From Flavobacteriales bacterium (GTDB taxonomy: Bacteria; Bacteroidota; Bacteroidia; Flavobacteriales_D; Sanyastnellaceae): a stretch of DNA of 32,817 nucleotides. The notes under the pieces are model-generated. The model searched no databases and was not told where the DNA came from. It was given only the letters and a program-made list of their open reading frames with translations. Positions 15,680-22,755 of this stretch are shown in pieces; within the stretch, counting starts at the first letter, position 1; each line of letters opens with the position of its first letter. The stretch is from NCBI GenBank assembly GCA_029238785.1, contig JAQWFN010000020.1, positions 1 through 32,817 on the forward strand. The letters run 5' to 3'. Both the position numbers and the translations under genes were made by a program.

Positions 15680-15760
15680 GTGTTTGTGAATGAGGTGTTT
15701 GTGATGCTGTTAAAGCCTAAAAATAAATTCAATTTCTCGAACAAAGATGCCCTGTTTGTG
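15680..15760. promoter_or_regulatory. GTGTTTGTGA direct repeats upstream of LytTR gene
   Basis: GTGTTTGTGA occurs at 15680-15689 and 15695-15704, 15 bases apart start to start, and TGTTTGTG again at 15753-15760, just before the regulator gene. Direct repeats of this size are compatible with LytTR-type operator half-sites, so autoregulation is possible. The 15-base step is shorter than the roughly 21-base spacing usual for LytTR dimers. Confidence 0.35.
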
Positions 15761-15780
15761 TTCTAAATGGAAACAGAAAA

Positions 15781-16500
15781 ATGGTAAATCCAATTCGAGT
15801 ACTAGTTGTTGCCGGCGACGCCAAAGTAGCGCAAGCCGTGGATTCTTTGCGAGAGCGTCTTGAGTTAATTACCACCAAGGTTACGCTCGATCCTGTAGAA
15901 GGGCTGTCTTCGATGCTAGAAGATCCGGCCAATTTCATCTTACTTGATGCAAGAGAAGAGGTGAGTTTGGAGGCATTAGACATGGTGCACCGCATCAAGT
16001 TATCTAACGGATTGCCTTTAGTGATTTTCGGAGCAACACCAACTTCACTCATTACTCAAATGAGTAGTTTCGACATCGTTGCACCACTTACAGAGAAAGC
16101 AAGCATTGACGAAATGGCGAGCAGCATTGAAGAAGCCATTACCAGCTTGAACGGAACGGTGAGGAAATCCGCTAACACAGAGCAATTTCAGTTGTACACC
16201 AAGATTGGCAATAAATTGAAGCGCATCGACATCGACCACATCCGCTATGTGGAAGTAGAAGGGAAGTACTGTTCTATTAAAGTGGGCGACCGCAGGTACA
16301 ATGTTAAAGTGAGCATGAAAGACCTTGTAGCTCGTTTGCGCGATCCACGCTTCATCAGAGTTTCCAGAAACTTTGTGATCAACATGGACCTGATCGAGTA
16401 CATCGACACCTTTAACTTCTCTGTGAAAATAGACGAGCGCGATATTCCAATCAGCAGAACGTATAAAGATCAGTTGATGGCCAGGATCGAACTCATCTAA
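15781..16500 (+). CDS. LytTR-family response regulator with degenerate receiver
   Basis: The 239-residue protein has a receiver-like N-terminus (about 1-125) and a clear LytTR DNA-binding domain (about 135-239: IGNKLKRIDIDHIRYVEVEGKYCSIKVG, SMKDLVARL, FIRVSRNFVINMDLIEYID, IPISRTYKDQL). In the receiver the phosphoacceptor-like Asp56 (LLDAREE) is present. The acidic pair that normally follows strand 1 is replaced by VVAGD, so magnesium binding and phosphorylation may be weak or absent. LytTR proteins bind paired direct repeats upstream of their targets. No histidine kinase is adjacent, so it is an orphan regulator. Direct repeats upstream are candidates for autoregulation. Confidence 0.9.
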   Translation: MVNPIRVLVVAGDAKVAQAVDSLRERLELITTKVTLDPVEGLSSMLEDPANFILLDAREEVSLEALDMVHRIKLSNGLPLVIFGATPTSLITQMSSFDIVAPLTEKASIDEMASSIEEAITSLNGTVRKSANTEQFQLYTKIGNKLKRIDIDHIRYVEVEGKYCSIKVGDRRYNVKVSMKDLVARLRDPRFIRVSRNFVINMDLIEYIDTFNFSVKIDERDIPISRTYKDQLMARIELI

Positions 16501-16576
16501 GAACGTTCAGCTCGTTTTACTTTCCGCTTATCCTAGTTTTATATTTTCGCGCATTGGTTTTTAGTATTTTCAAATT

Positions 16577-18715
16577 ATGAAAAAGCCAATACTCATCTTA
16601 TCTGCTCTGGCAATACTCAGTTCTTGTCAAGAGCCACAAAGCGACGAAAGCACTATGCGAAAGGCACTGGATTATCCAGAAACTAGAAAAGGTACTGATA
16701 CCCTTGAATTTTGGGGTGAAAGCGTTCCAGATCCATATAGTTGGTTGGAAGACGACCGTTCAGAAGAAACTGCAGCTTGGGTGAAGGCTCAAAACCAACT
16801 CACTCGCAGCGTCCTCGATTCCATTCCTTTTAGACAAGCCATAGCCGACCGTTACAAGGCGCTGTTTGACTATGAAAAAGTGGGCTCGCCTTATAAGGTT
16901 GGAGACAACTACTTCATTTATAAGAACAGTGGCTTGCAAAACCAAAGTGTGATTTATGTTCGCCAAGGAAGAGAAGGGGAAGAGAAGGTGTTTCTTGATC
17001 CCAATGCTTTGTCTGAAGACGGCACCGTTACCGCAGGTTTGATGGGGGCTTCTAAAGATCATAAGTACATGGCCATTACGCGTTCTGAAGCAGGGTCTGA
17101 TTGGAGTCAGATTCGTGTGATGAACATTGAAACAGGCGAAGAAACGGGCGATGTATTGAAATGGGTGAAGTTTTCTGGTGCTGATTGGTGGAACGATGGC
17201 TTCTTCTACAGCCGTTATCCCGCTCCTGCAGCTGGTGATGAATTGAGTGCAGAAAATACCTTTCACAAGGTGTATTACCACAAGTTGGGTACCGATCAGG
17301 AAGACGATGTGTTGATCTACGAAAACTTGGATGCTCCCAACATGTATCATTGGACCAGCTTAACGGAAGATGGAAAGTACCTTGTGCTTTACGCTTCAAC
17401 GGGAACCGATGGTTATGAATGCTACTACAAAGAGGCAGGATTAAGTGGTGAATTTACTCCTTTGTTTACCGGCTTTTCAAACAAAAGTAGCGTGATTGAC
17501 CATGTTGATGGTCGCTTTTTAGTTTCTACCGACATCGACGCACCCAAGAGCAAATTGGTGTCGATTGATCCCGCATCGCCCCAAAAAGAAAATTGGATTG
17601 AAGTTATTCCAGAGTCTGAAGACCTTCTCGAAGGCGTGAGCAGTGCTGGAGGAAAACTCTTCGCTACCTATTTGAGCAAGGCTTCGAACAAAGTAGAAGT
17701 CATGAATTTGGACGGAAGCGATCGCAAGTCCATTAATTTACCAGACCAAACCGGTTCTGTTGGTGGTTTTGGAGGCGAGAAAGACGACGAAACCTTGTTT
17801 TATTCCTTTACTTCATTCACCTATCCTACAAGCATTTACGAATACAATATTGCTACTGGCGAGAGTGAATTGTACTACGCACCCGAGCTCGATTTCAATC
17901 CCTCGGATTACGAAAGCAAGCAAGTGATGTACCCAAGTAAAGACGGTACCATGGTGAGCATGTTTTTGGTTCATAAAAAAGGACTGGAAATGGATGGAAA
18001 GCGACCAACCATGCTTTATGCTTACGGCGGTTTTAATGTTTCCTTGACCCCTAGTTTTTCTACCAGCAACATCATCTTACTTGAAAACGGTGGTGTTTAT
18101 GCCATGGCCAACCTTCGCGGTGGTGGAGAATATGGTGAAGAGTGGCACAAAGCGGGAATGCTCGATAAGAAGCAGAACGTTTTTGACGATTTCATTGCTG
18201 CTGCAGAGTACCTTGTTGCCCAAGGATACACCGATAGCGATCACCTGGCCATTGCTGGAGGTTCGAATGGAGGACTGCTTGTTGGTGCTTGCATGATTCA
18301 ACGACCAGAGCTTTACAAAGTGGCATTTCCAGCCGTTGGAGTGATGGACATGTTGCGTTACCACAAGTTCACCGTTGGTTGGGGATGGATTCCTGAGTAC
18401 GGTTGTGCAGACAGTTCAAAAACCGAGTACGATTACTTGAAAGCTTACTCGCCCTACCACAATCTTATAGTAAAAGCGTATCCTTCAACCATGGTGACTA
18501 CGGCAGATCATGACGACCGTGTTGTACCAGCGCATTCTTTTAAGTTCTCCGCAAGATTGCAGGAAGTTCACCAAGGAGCAAACCCTGTTTTGATTCGAAT
18601 TGAAGAGAAAGCCGGACACGGAGCAGGGAAACCAACTTCAAAGGTTATTGATGAGCAGGCCGATAAGTGGGCCTTCATGTTTGCCGAAATGGGCTTAAGT
18701 TACCCCATGAAATAA
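16577..18715 (+). CDS. prolyl oligopeptidase (S9A) lipoprotein
   Basis: The 712-residue serine peptidase cleaves peptides after proline. It begins with a lipoprotein signal (LAILSSC, Cys17). The N-terminal segment DPYSWLEDD is a family landmark, a seven-bladed propeller spans roughly 80-440, and the catalytic alpha/beta hydrolase follows. The triad is Ser563 in GGSNGG, Asp646 in DHDDRV and His681 in AGHGAGK. Length and motif order are those of a complete enzyme. The lipid anchor places it in the periplasm or outer membrane, where it would process short peptides. A TATATTTT at 16540-16547 is a possible -7 box. Its stop codon is one base from the stop of the convergent OmpA-family gene, with no terminator between. 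Confidence 0.95.
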   Translation: MKKPILILSALAILSSCQEPQSDESTMRKALDYPETRKGTDTLEFWGESVPDPYSWLEDDRSEETAAWVKAQNQLTRSVLDSIPFRQAIADRYKALFDYEKVGSPYKVGDNYFIYKNSGLQNQSVIYVRQGREGEEKVFLDPNALSEDGTVTAGLMGASKDHKYMAITRSEAGSDWSQIRVMNIETGEETGDVLKWVKFSGADWWNDGFFYSRYPAPAAGDELSAENTFHKVYYHKLGTDQEDDVLIYENLDAPNMYHWTSLTEDGKYLVLYASTGTDGYECYYKEAGLSGEFTPLFTGFSNKSSVIDHVDGRFLVSTDIDAPKSKLVSIDPASPQKENWIEVIPESEDLLEGVSSAGGKLFATYLSKASNKVEVMNLDGSDRKSINLPDQTGSVGGFGGEKDDETLFYSFTSFTYPTSIYEYNIATGESELYYAPELDFNPSDYESKQVMYPSKDGTMVSMFLVHKKGLEMDGKRPTMLYAYGGFNVSLTPSFSTSNIILLENGGVYAMANLRGGGEYGEEWHKAGMLDKKQNVFDDFIAAAEYLVAQGYTDSDHLAIAGGSNGGLLVGACMIQRPELYKVAFPAVGVMDMLRYHKFTVGWGWIPEYGCADSSKTEYDYLKAYSPYHNLIVKAYPSTMVTTADHDDRVVPAHSFKFSARLQEVHQGANPVLIRIEEKAGHGAGKPTSKVIDEQADKWAFMFAEMGLSYPMK

Positions 18716-18716
18716 G

Positions 18717-20912
18717 TTATTGCACCACAGCAGTAAAGCCAATGAGCTTCGGTTCAGTGGCGGCATTGCTGAACACACGAATCACCTTCTGCTGCAAGCC
18801 CGCTTGTCCGGAAGGATCAAATTCCACTAAAACTTCGCCGCTTTCACCAGGGGCGAAGTTTTTTTTGTTTAATACCGGAACAGTGCAAGCGCAAGGCGAT
18901 AGAATGGAATCAATGCGTAAGGTATCATCCCCTGTATTGGTGAAGTAGAAAGTGGTGCTTTTTATGCTTCGCGAAGAAACATCACCAAAATCATAGGAAG
19001 TAAATTCGAATTCAATTTGTGGAGCTCGTTCAGCCATGCGTTCTACTGAGAGAATCTCAATTTTCCGTTCCAAAGAAGCCGCTTTGCTGTAGATCGAGGC
19101 CTTTTCATTGTTAAGTTGATCGTTCACCCCAGCTTGGGCTTTGTCTTCTCCAAAGGGCGCCGCGCGGAAATTTAAAAGGGCTCCATTTTCCGCATTCCCA
19201 TTGATGTAGGGGAGAAGTACGCCATTGTTCCACGCTTCGAGATGATTCACAAGGCTTTTAATTCTGCGCTTGGTGAGGTTGATGTTGTAGTCGCTTTCCG
19301 CACGCGGACTAGCAAAGCCTTTGATGGTGAGTTCAACCGAGCTTCCTCGCTCCAGCTCTTCAAGCAACAAGATTTGAAAGATCTCAAGGTCTTCTACACC
19401 TTTATCCACATAGAATTCGAAGAACGATTCAATATCAAACAAAGCATTCTCTTTCTCTTCATCCTTTAAACCACTCGTGTTTTCTTTAAAGTACTTCTGT
19501 TTTAGCTTTACATAGGAGTCATAAGCCTGGAGGTAGCTTAAATTCGTGGTGGTGTCGCGCGTGTTGGGATTGGGCTCGTCGTTATGGAAATACAAGGTTA
19601 CGGGCAGGTAATCGTTCAGTTCCTTTAAAGAAGCATAAGCCCGTTCTTTCTCTTCGAGGGAAGCAATGCTGTCGGAAAAAGTGAGTCGGAATAAATCATT
19701 ACAACAACTCGCCGCAGTATCTGATTCTGGTCGGTTAGAAGCAAAATACGCCGCATTTTCATCCATAGCGTAGATGTAGTAGAGGTCGTTGTAGCTCGAG
19801 TTAATCGGACTCCCCAGATTTTCAGGCAAGTCAAAAGACCTTGGATATCCTTTTGAACGGAGGATGTCGAAACCGCCTAAAGACAGGTGAGCATTTGAGC
19901 TAAAGTAGAGTTCTTCGTTGATGAAAAAGGGGGTGATTTCATTTCCTGCGGTGTTGACGTTATCGCCAGCATTCACAGGAGCTTGCCATTTTCCATTGCG
20001 GTATTCGCTCCACCAGATGTCTAACCCACCGCGAGTTCCCGCTCTGTCTGAAGCATAAAAGAGGAATTCCGAGCCCTCATACAAACCCACTTGCGGCATG
20101 CTTGCTGTACATTCTCCATCAAGTAAAATTCCAAGGACACGTTCATTTACGAACTGACCATGTTCAAGGTCGCACTCATAAATGCGGCATTTGTCTTCAC
20201 AACGGGAGTAGTAAGCTCGTGTTTTGTCGGGCGAGAACGCCAAATTTCCCAGTGCAGCTCCTTCTGAGGCCATCGGAAAGCTGTAGCTCATTTCCGCATT
20301 GAAGATGGAATCTGGGTGAAGCGCTTTGTAAATGGCAATTTGAGCATTTTCGAATCCAGAATTCAGCGCGGAATAGAAGAAGATGGAGTCGTTAAAAGGG
20401 GCAGGAGCGAATTCAGAGTTTTCTGTGTTCACATCACCTGGGAGTCGGTTTAGAGCAGCAATGTTTTTAGCTTCGCGAAGCTTCAACGCCCAAGAGCAGT
20501 TGTCCATTCCCTGTTTTGCCAAGGCCACTTCAGGAAAGGATTTACTCTTGTTTCTGCTGTAAAATTTTTTGTAGTTCCGAAGCGCGTTTTGGTGGTCGCC
20601 TGTTAGCTGTTGCATTTCAGCTATTCGGTATTGACCCAGCGCAAAGATTCTACCACGGTCTTTTTTAAAGTTCTTTTCGTAGTAGTACAATGCCCTGCGG
20701 TAGTCCTTTGTTTCTCGGAGACATTCTGCGTAGTTCAAGCTGTGTTCGAAGGTTGTGGAGTCGAGTTTCATCACCTCCAACCAGTAGGCAGTTGCCGTTT
20801 GGAATTGCCCGTTTTCCTGAGCTTCCGAGGACAGTGTTTTCCATTGCTTCAAGGACTGTGCTGAAAGGGCAGAGGAGGCAAAGAAGAATAAGAGCAGTAA
20901 GAAGAAACGCAT
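18717..20912 (-). CDS. TPR-PD40-OmpA-like-DUF1573 envelope protein
   Basis: The 731-residue protein starts at the ATG at 20912, giving the signal peptide MRFFLLLLFFFASSALSAQ; the frame is open further upstream but that part is not protein-like. In order: TPR-like helices (about 20-140), a PD40/WD40-like propeller (about 165-430; LAFSPDKTRAYYSR, FLFYASDRAGTRGGLDIWWS, LYFSSNAHLSLGGFDI), an OmpA-like domain split by an insertion (about 490-600), and a C-terminal DUF1573 beta-sandwich (EFTSYDFGDV...PCACTVPV). The TPR-propeller-OmpA order resembles PorE, a T9SS-associated peptidoglycan-binding lipoprotein, but this one lacks a lipobox and adds DUF1573. In the OmpA motif GFASPRAESDYNINLTKRR the usual Asp of 'TD' is Ser, so peptidoglycan binding is uncertain. 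Confidence 0.85.
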   Translation of the reverse strand: MRFFLLLLFFFASSALSAQSLKQWKTLSSEAQENGQFQTATAYWLEVMKLDSTTFEHSLNYAECLRETKDYRRALYYYEKNFKKDRGRIFALGQYRIAEMQQLTGDHQNALRNYKKFYSRNKSKSFPEVALAKQGMDNCSWALKLREAKNIAALNRLPGDVNTENSEFAPAPFNDSIFFYSALNSGFENAQIAIYKALHPDSIFNAEMSYSFPMASEGAALGNLAFSPDKTRAYYSRCEDKCRIYECDLEHGQFVNERVLGILLDGECTASMPQVGLYEGSEFLFYASDRAGTRGGLDIWWSEYRNGKWQAPVNAGDNVNTAGNEITPFFINEELYFSSNAHLSLGGFDILRSKGYPRSFDLPENLGSPINSSYNDLYYIYAMDENAAYFASNRPESDTAASCCNDLFRLTFSDSIASLEEKERAYASLKELNDYLPVTLYFHNDEPNPNTRDTTTNLSYLQAYDSYVKLKQKYFKENTSGLKDEEKENALFDIESFFEFYVDKGVEDLEIFQILLLEELERGSSVELTIKGFASPRAESDYNINLTKRRIKSLVNHLEAWNNGVLLPYINGNAENGALLNFRAAPFGEDKAQAGVNDQLNNEKASIYSKAASLERKIEILSVERMAERAPQIEFEFTSYDFGDVSSRSIKSTTFYFTNTGDDTLRIDSILSPCACTVPVLNKKNFAPGESGEVLVEFDPSGQAGLQQKVIRVFSNAATEPKLIGFTAVVQ
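20469..20482. repeat. 14-base perfect palindrome with GCTTCGCGAAGC core
   Basis: AGCTTCGCGAAGCT lies inside the OmpA-family gene. It shares the 12-base core with the palindromes at 8222-8239 and 27244-27255; a 10-base version (CTTCGCGAAG) is at 18967-18976. Confidence 0.8.
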
Positions 20913-21408
20913 GAAGCTAAGATAGGAAGACTTTGTGATTGGCGGAAAGGCAAAATGGAATGGGTGATTGGGAGGTTTTTTGGTGATGGGTGATTCATCA
21001 CGAGTGACCAGTGAAGTGTGATGGTGGGGCAAACCATGGGGAACCAAGTTTCAAGTCATCCATGTTTTGCACAAAAGTGCAATTTTTCGCCGTCATCCAA
21101 GGCCCTGTCGGGCCCCTCCCGTGCCCCCTCCCCCCGCACCTGGCCATGAAACTAGGGAGCTTTTGCATGACTCGCAAGTCAAGTTTGTGAATAGCTAACC
21201 TAACTTTGTAGTTGTTCATCAAGCATTAAAAAAACACTCAAAAACACCTCACACCAGATGCACCAGCATCACCAAAATCTCACAAAACAACTTCGGCTCT
21301 GCCCACACCTTTAAATCGATTTGAATAGCAATATAAGTATAGAATAATCTGAACGCTGAAGGAGTTTATAACTGCAAGCCTTTTCTGTATTTCTAATTTT
21401 TCTTGGGG
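20913..21408. other. 496-base intergenic gap with GC-rich patch
   Basis: This gap separates the OmpA-family gene (starting at 20912) from alkD-like (ending at 21409), both minus strand. It contains a TTGCAC-AAAA-GTGCAA hairpin at 21067-21082 followed by TTTTT on the plus strand, a C-rich patch at 21105-21140, and a TAACTTTG at 21201-21208 that matches a plus-strand -7 box but has no gene after it. The remainder to 21408 is AT-rich. No protein of convincing length or RNA family was recognised. Confidence 0.5.
21113..21135 (-). other. potential G-quadruplex motif
   Basis: Read on the minus strand the sequence is G6-A-G5-CAC-G3-A-G4, four G-tracts of three or more with loops of 1, 3 and 1 bases. 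It is about 200 bases upstream of the OmpA-family start on that gene's coding strand, so it would be in the leader if transcription starts upstream or reads through from alkD. Confidence 0.6.
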
Positions 21409-22071
21409 CTAAAACTGCTTTGATCTGAGCTCCTTCAATACGTCTTTAGCTATCCATATTGCAGATGGCGATGGCATTGTTAGCAGTTCTTGCGCGAGAT
21501 CAATGCTTGCTTTAAAAAGTCGAGAATTTCGCTTTCCAATGCTTCGCAAAGCCCAAGAAACGGCTTTTTTCACGTACAACCTTTCGTCCAAAGCGCCTTC
21601 TTTTATGAGCTCGAAAAACGACAAATACCGCTCATCCTCATCCTTATTTCTTTTCGAACAATAGGCCGCCATGCTCGCAAAACTTGAACGGCGTTGAAAT
21701 TCACCTTCATGCGCTGCATAGGAGCGGATAATCTCAAGGGCAATCGGACTTCGAGCATAAATGGCCATGGAAAACGAGTCGGTGATTTCCCAGTTTTCGA
21801 AGGTGCTGGTCCAGGCGTGGACATCATCCATATTCAAAGCTTTAGGTGGGAAAAACTTCGACACCAATAAACGGCTTTCATAGAGCTCACTTTTGAATAG
21901 CATTCGCCCGAGTTCGGGGTCTTTAGGTAACTGTTTTGCATATTCCTTAAGTTGGGCGTTGTCGATGCCCAAAACACCATCAGCACTAATATTAAACTTC
22001 TTCTTTCGAAAATCAGCTTTTATAGGGTCGGCATGATCTCTGAGCCACTGTTCAATTGAATCTTTGCTCAT
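21409..22071 (-). CDS. DNA alkylation repair protein, AlkD family
   Basis: The 220-residue all-helical HEAT-repeat protein fits the AlkD family of DNA glycosylases that excise alkylated purines by base-sensing without flipping. The W-x3-D element W94-E-I-T-D98 matches the spacing of the catalytic Trp/Asp pair known in Bacillus AlkD. The segment ERLYVKKAVSWALRSIGKRN is the most conserved family signature. Several HEAT pairs are visible (LFKSELYESRLLVSKFF, YARSPIALEIIRSYA). It starts three bases after the mutT stop and is surely cotranscribed with it, forming a small DNA-damage module. Exact substrate range cannot be told from sequence. Confidence 0.9.
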   Translation of the reverse strand: MSKDSIEQWLRDHADPIKADFRKKKFNISADGVLGIDNAQLKEYAKQLPKDPELGRMLFKSELYESRLLVSKFFPPKALNMDDVHAWTSTFENWEITDSFSMAIYARSPIALEIIRSYAAHEGEFQRRSSFASMAAYCSKRNKDEDERYLSFFELIKEGALDERLYVKKAVSWALRSIGKRNSRLFKASIDLAQELLTMPSPSAIWIAKDVLKELRSKQF

Positions 22072-22074
22072 TCT

Positions 22075-22482
22075 TCAAGATTCCTGGTTTAGGTAGGTGC
22101 TTATGAACTCATGAACAATGGGCACATCTGCATCCAACCAATCTAAGCTCAACAGCCCCTCCTTTGCAAAGAATTGAGCCCTTTTGTGTTCAAATAAGCT
22201 CAGTTCACCAGAAGTCCAGCGCACAATAAAAGGGTGGAGGCATACAGATACATCAGGGTAATGGTGTTCAACTGATTGTAAGCTTTGAAGCACTTCAATG
22301 CTACAAGAAAGTTCTTCCTGAATTTCCCTCACAATACTTTCTTCAGCGCTTTCCTTGGCTTCAATTTTACCACCGGGGAACTCCCATTTAAGTGGGTGTC
22401 GCATCTGCTCGCTGCGTTGCACGGCCAGCACTTCTTTTGGGTTTTTCGGGTTGATGATGAGTGCGCAGCTGACTTGAATCAT
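22075..22482 (-). CDS. mutT: MutT-type Nudix hydrolase
   Basis: The 135-residue Nudix protein hydrolyses nucleoside triphosphates; the MutT branch removes 8-oxo-dGTP from the nucleotide pool. The Nudix box runs from G38 to E57 (G38-x5-E44-x7-R52-E53-x2-E56-E57), with Ser in place of the usual Gly after it. The preceding WEFPGGK and the N-terminal VSCALII..P are typical of MutT/NUDT1-like enzymes. It heads a two-gene unit with the AlkD-like gene three bases downstream. The divergent B12 riboswitch operon begins about 50 bases upstream. The final assignment to 8-oxo-dGTP rather than another nucleotide is probable, not proven. Confidence 0.9.
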   Translation of the reverse strand: MIQVSCALIINPKNPKEVLAVQRSEQMRHPLKWEFPGGKIEAKESAEESIVREIQEELSCSIEVLQSLQSVEHHYPDVSVCLHPFIVRWTSGELSLFEHKRAQFFAKEGLLSLDWLDADVPIVHEFISTYLNQES

Positions 22483-22531
22483 TCAGCTAAGATAAGATCA
22501 AAAAGGCTCAGATTTCTCCCAGATAATTAAC

Positions 22532-22539
22532 TACCTTTG
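22532..22539 (+). promoter_or_regulatory. promoter -7 box for the B12 operon
   Basis: TACCTTTG matches TAnnTTTG exactly and lies just upstream of the riboswitch 5' end, placing the transcript start near 22546. No clean -33 TTTG is seen at the usual distance. Confidence 0.55.
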
Positions 22540-22545
22540 CATCGC

Positions 22546-22712
22546 ATTTGGTTCTTCCCCTGTTGGCTCAGGGTGAAGACGAAAAGGGAATCAGGTGAAA
22601 GACCTGAACTGTGCCCGCAGCTGTAAGCTCATTAAAAAAAGGATTAGCATTCTTATGCCACTGGGAAACCGGGAAGGCGCTAATCTGGAGTAAGTCAGAA
22701 GACCTGCCAATT
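22546..22712 (+). promoter_or_regulatory. cobalamin (adenosylcobalamin-type) riboswitch
   Basis: The class is recognised from its conserved blocks in order: GAAAAGGGAA, CAGGTGAAAGACCTG, TGTGCCCGCAGCTGTAA, GCCACTGGG...GGGAAGGCGC, and the B12 box AGTCAGAAGACCTGCC at 22693-22708. TTTGG near 22547 can close helix P1 with the CCAA after the B12 box. The aptamer ends 44 bases before the btuB ATG. I see no strong intrinsic terminator between, so control is probably at translation initiation or through an unrecognised expression hairpin. High cobalamin is expected to shut the operon. Confidence 0.95.
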
Positions 22713-22755
22713 GCAACAAACACGAATCGCCCTCGGTGCAAGAGCGAAAGTGAAC

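Noticed and set aside
18717-21047. Extended N-terminus of the OmpA-family protein (start at 21047)
   Set aside because: The first 45 residues are His/Pro-rich and not protein-like; a normal signal peptide begins at the ATG at 20912.
21184-21310. Plus-strand promoter (TTTG 21184, TAACTTTG 21201) driving a small RNA or an 18-codon peptide
   Set aside because: The -33 to -7 spacing is only 13 bases, no terminator follows, and the peptide has no recognisable feature.
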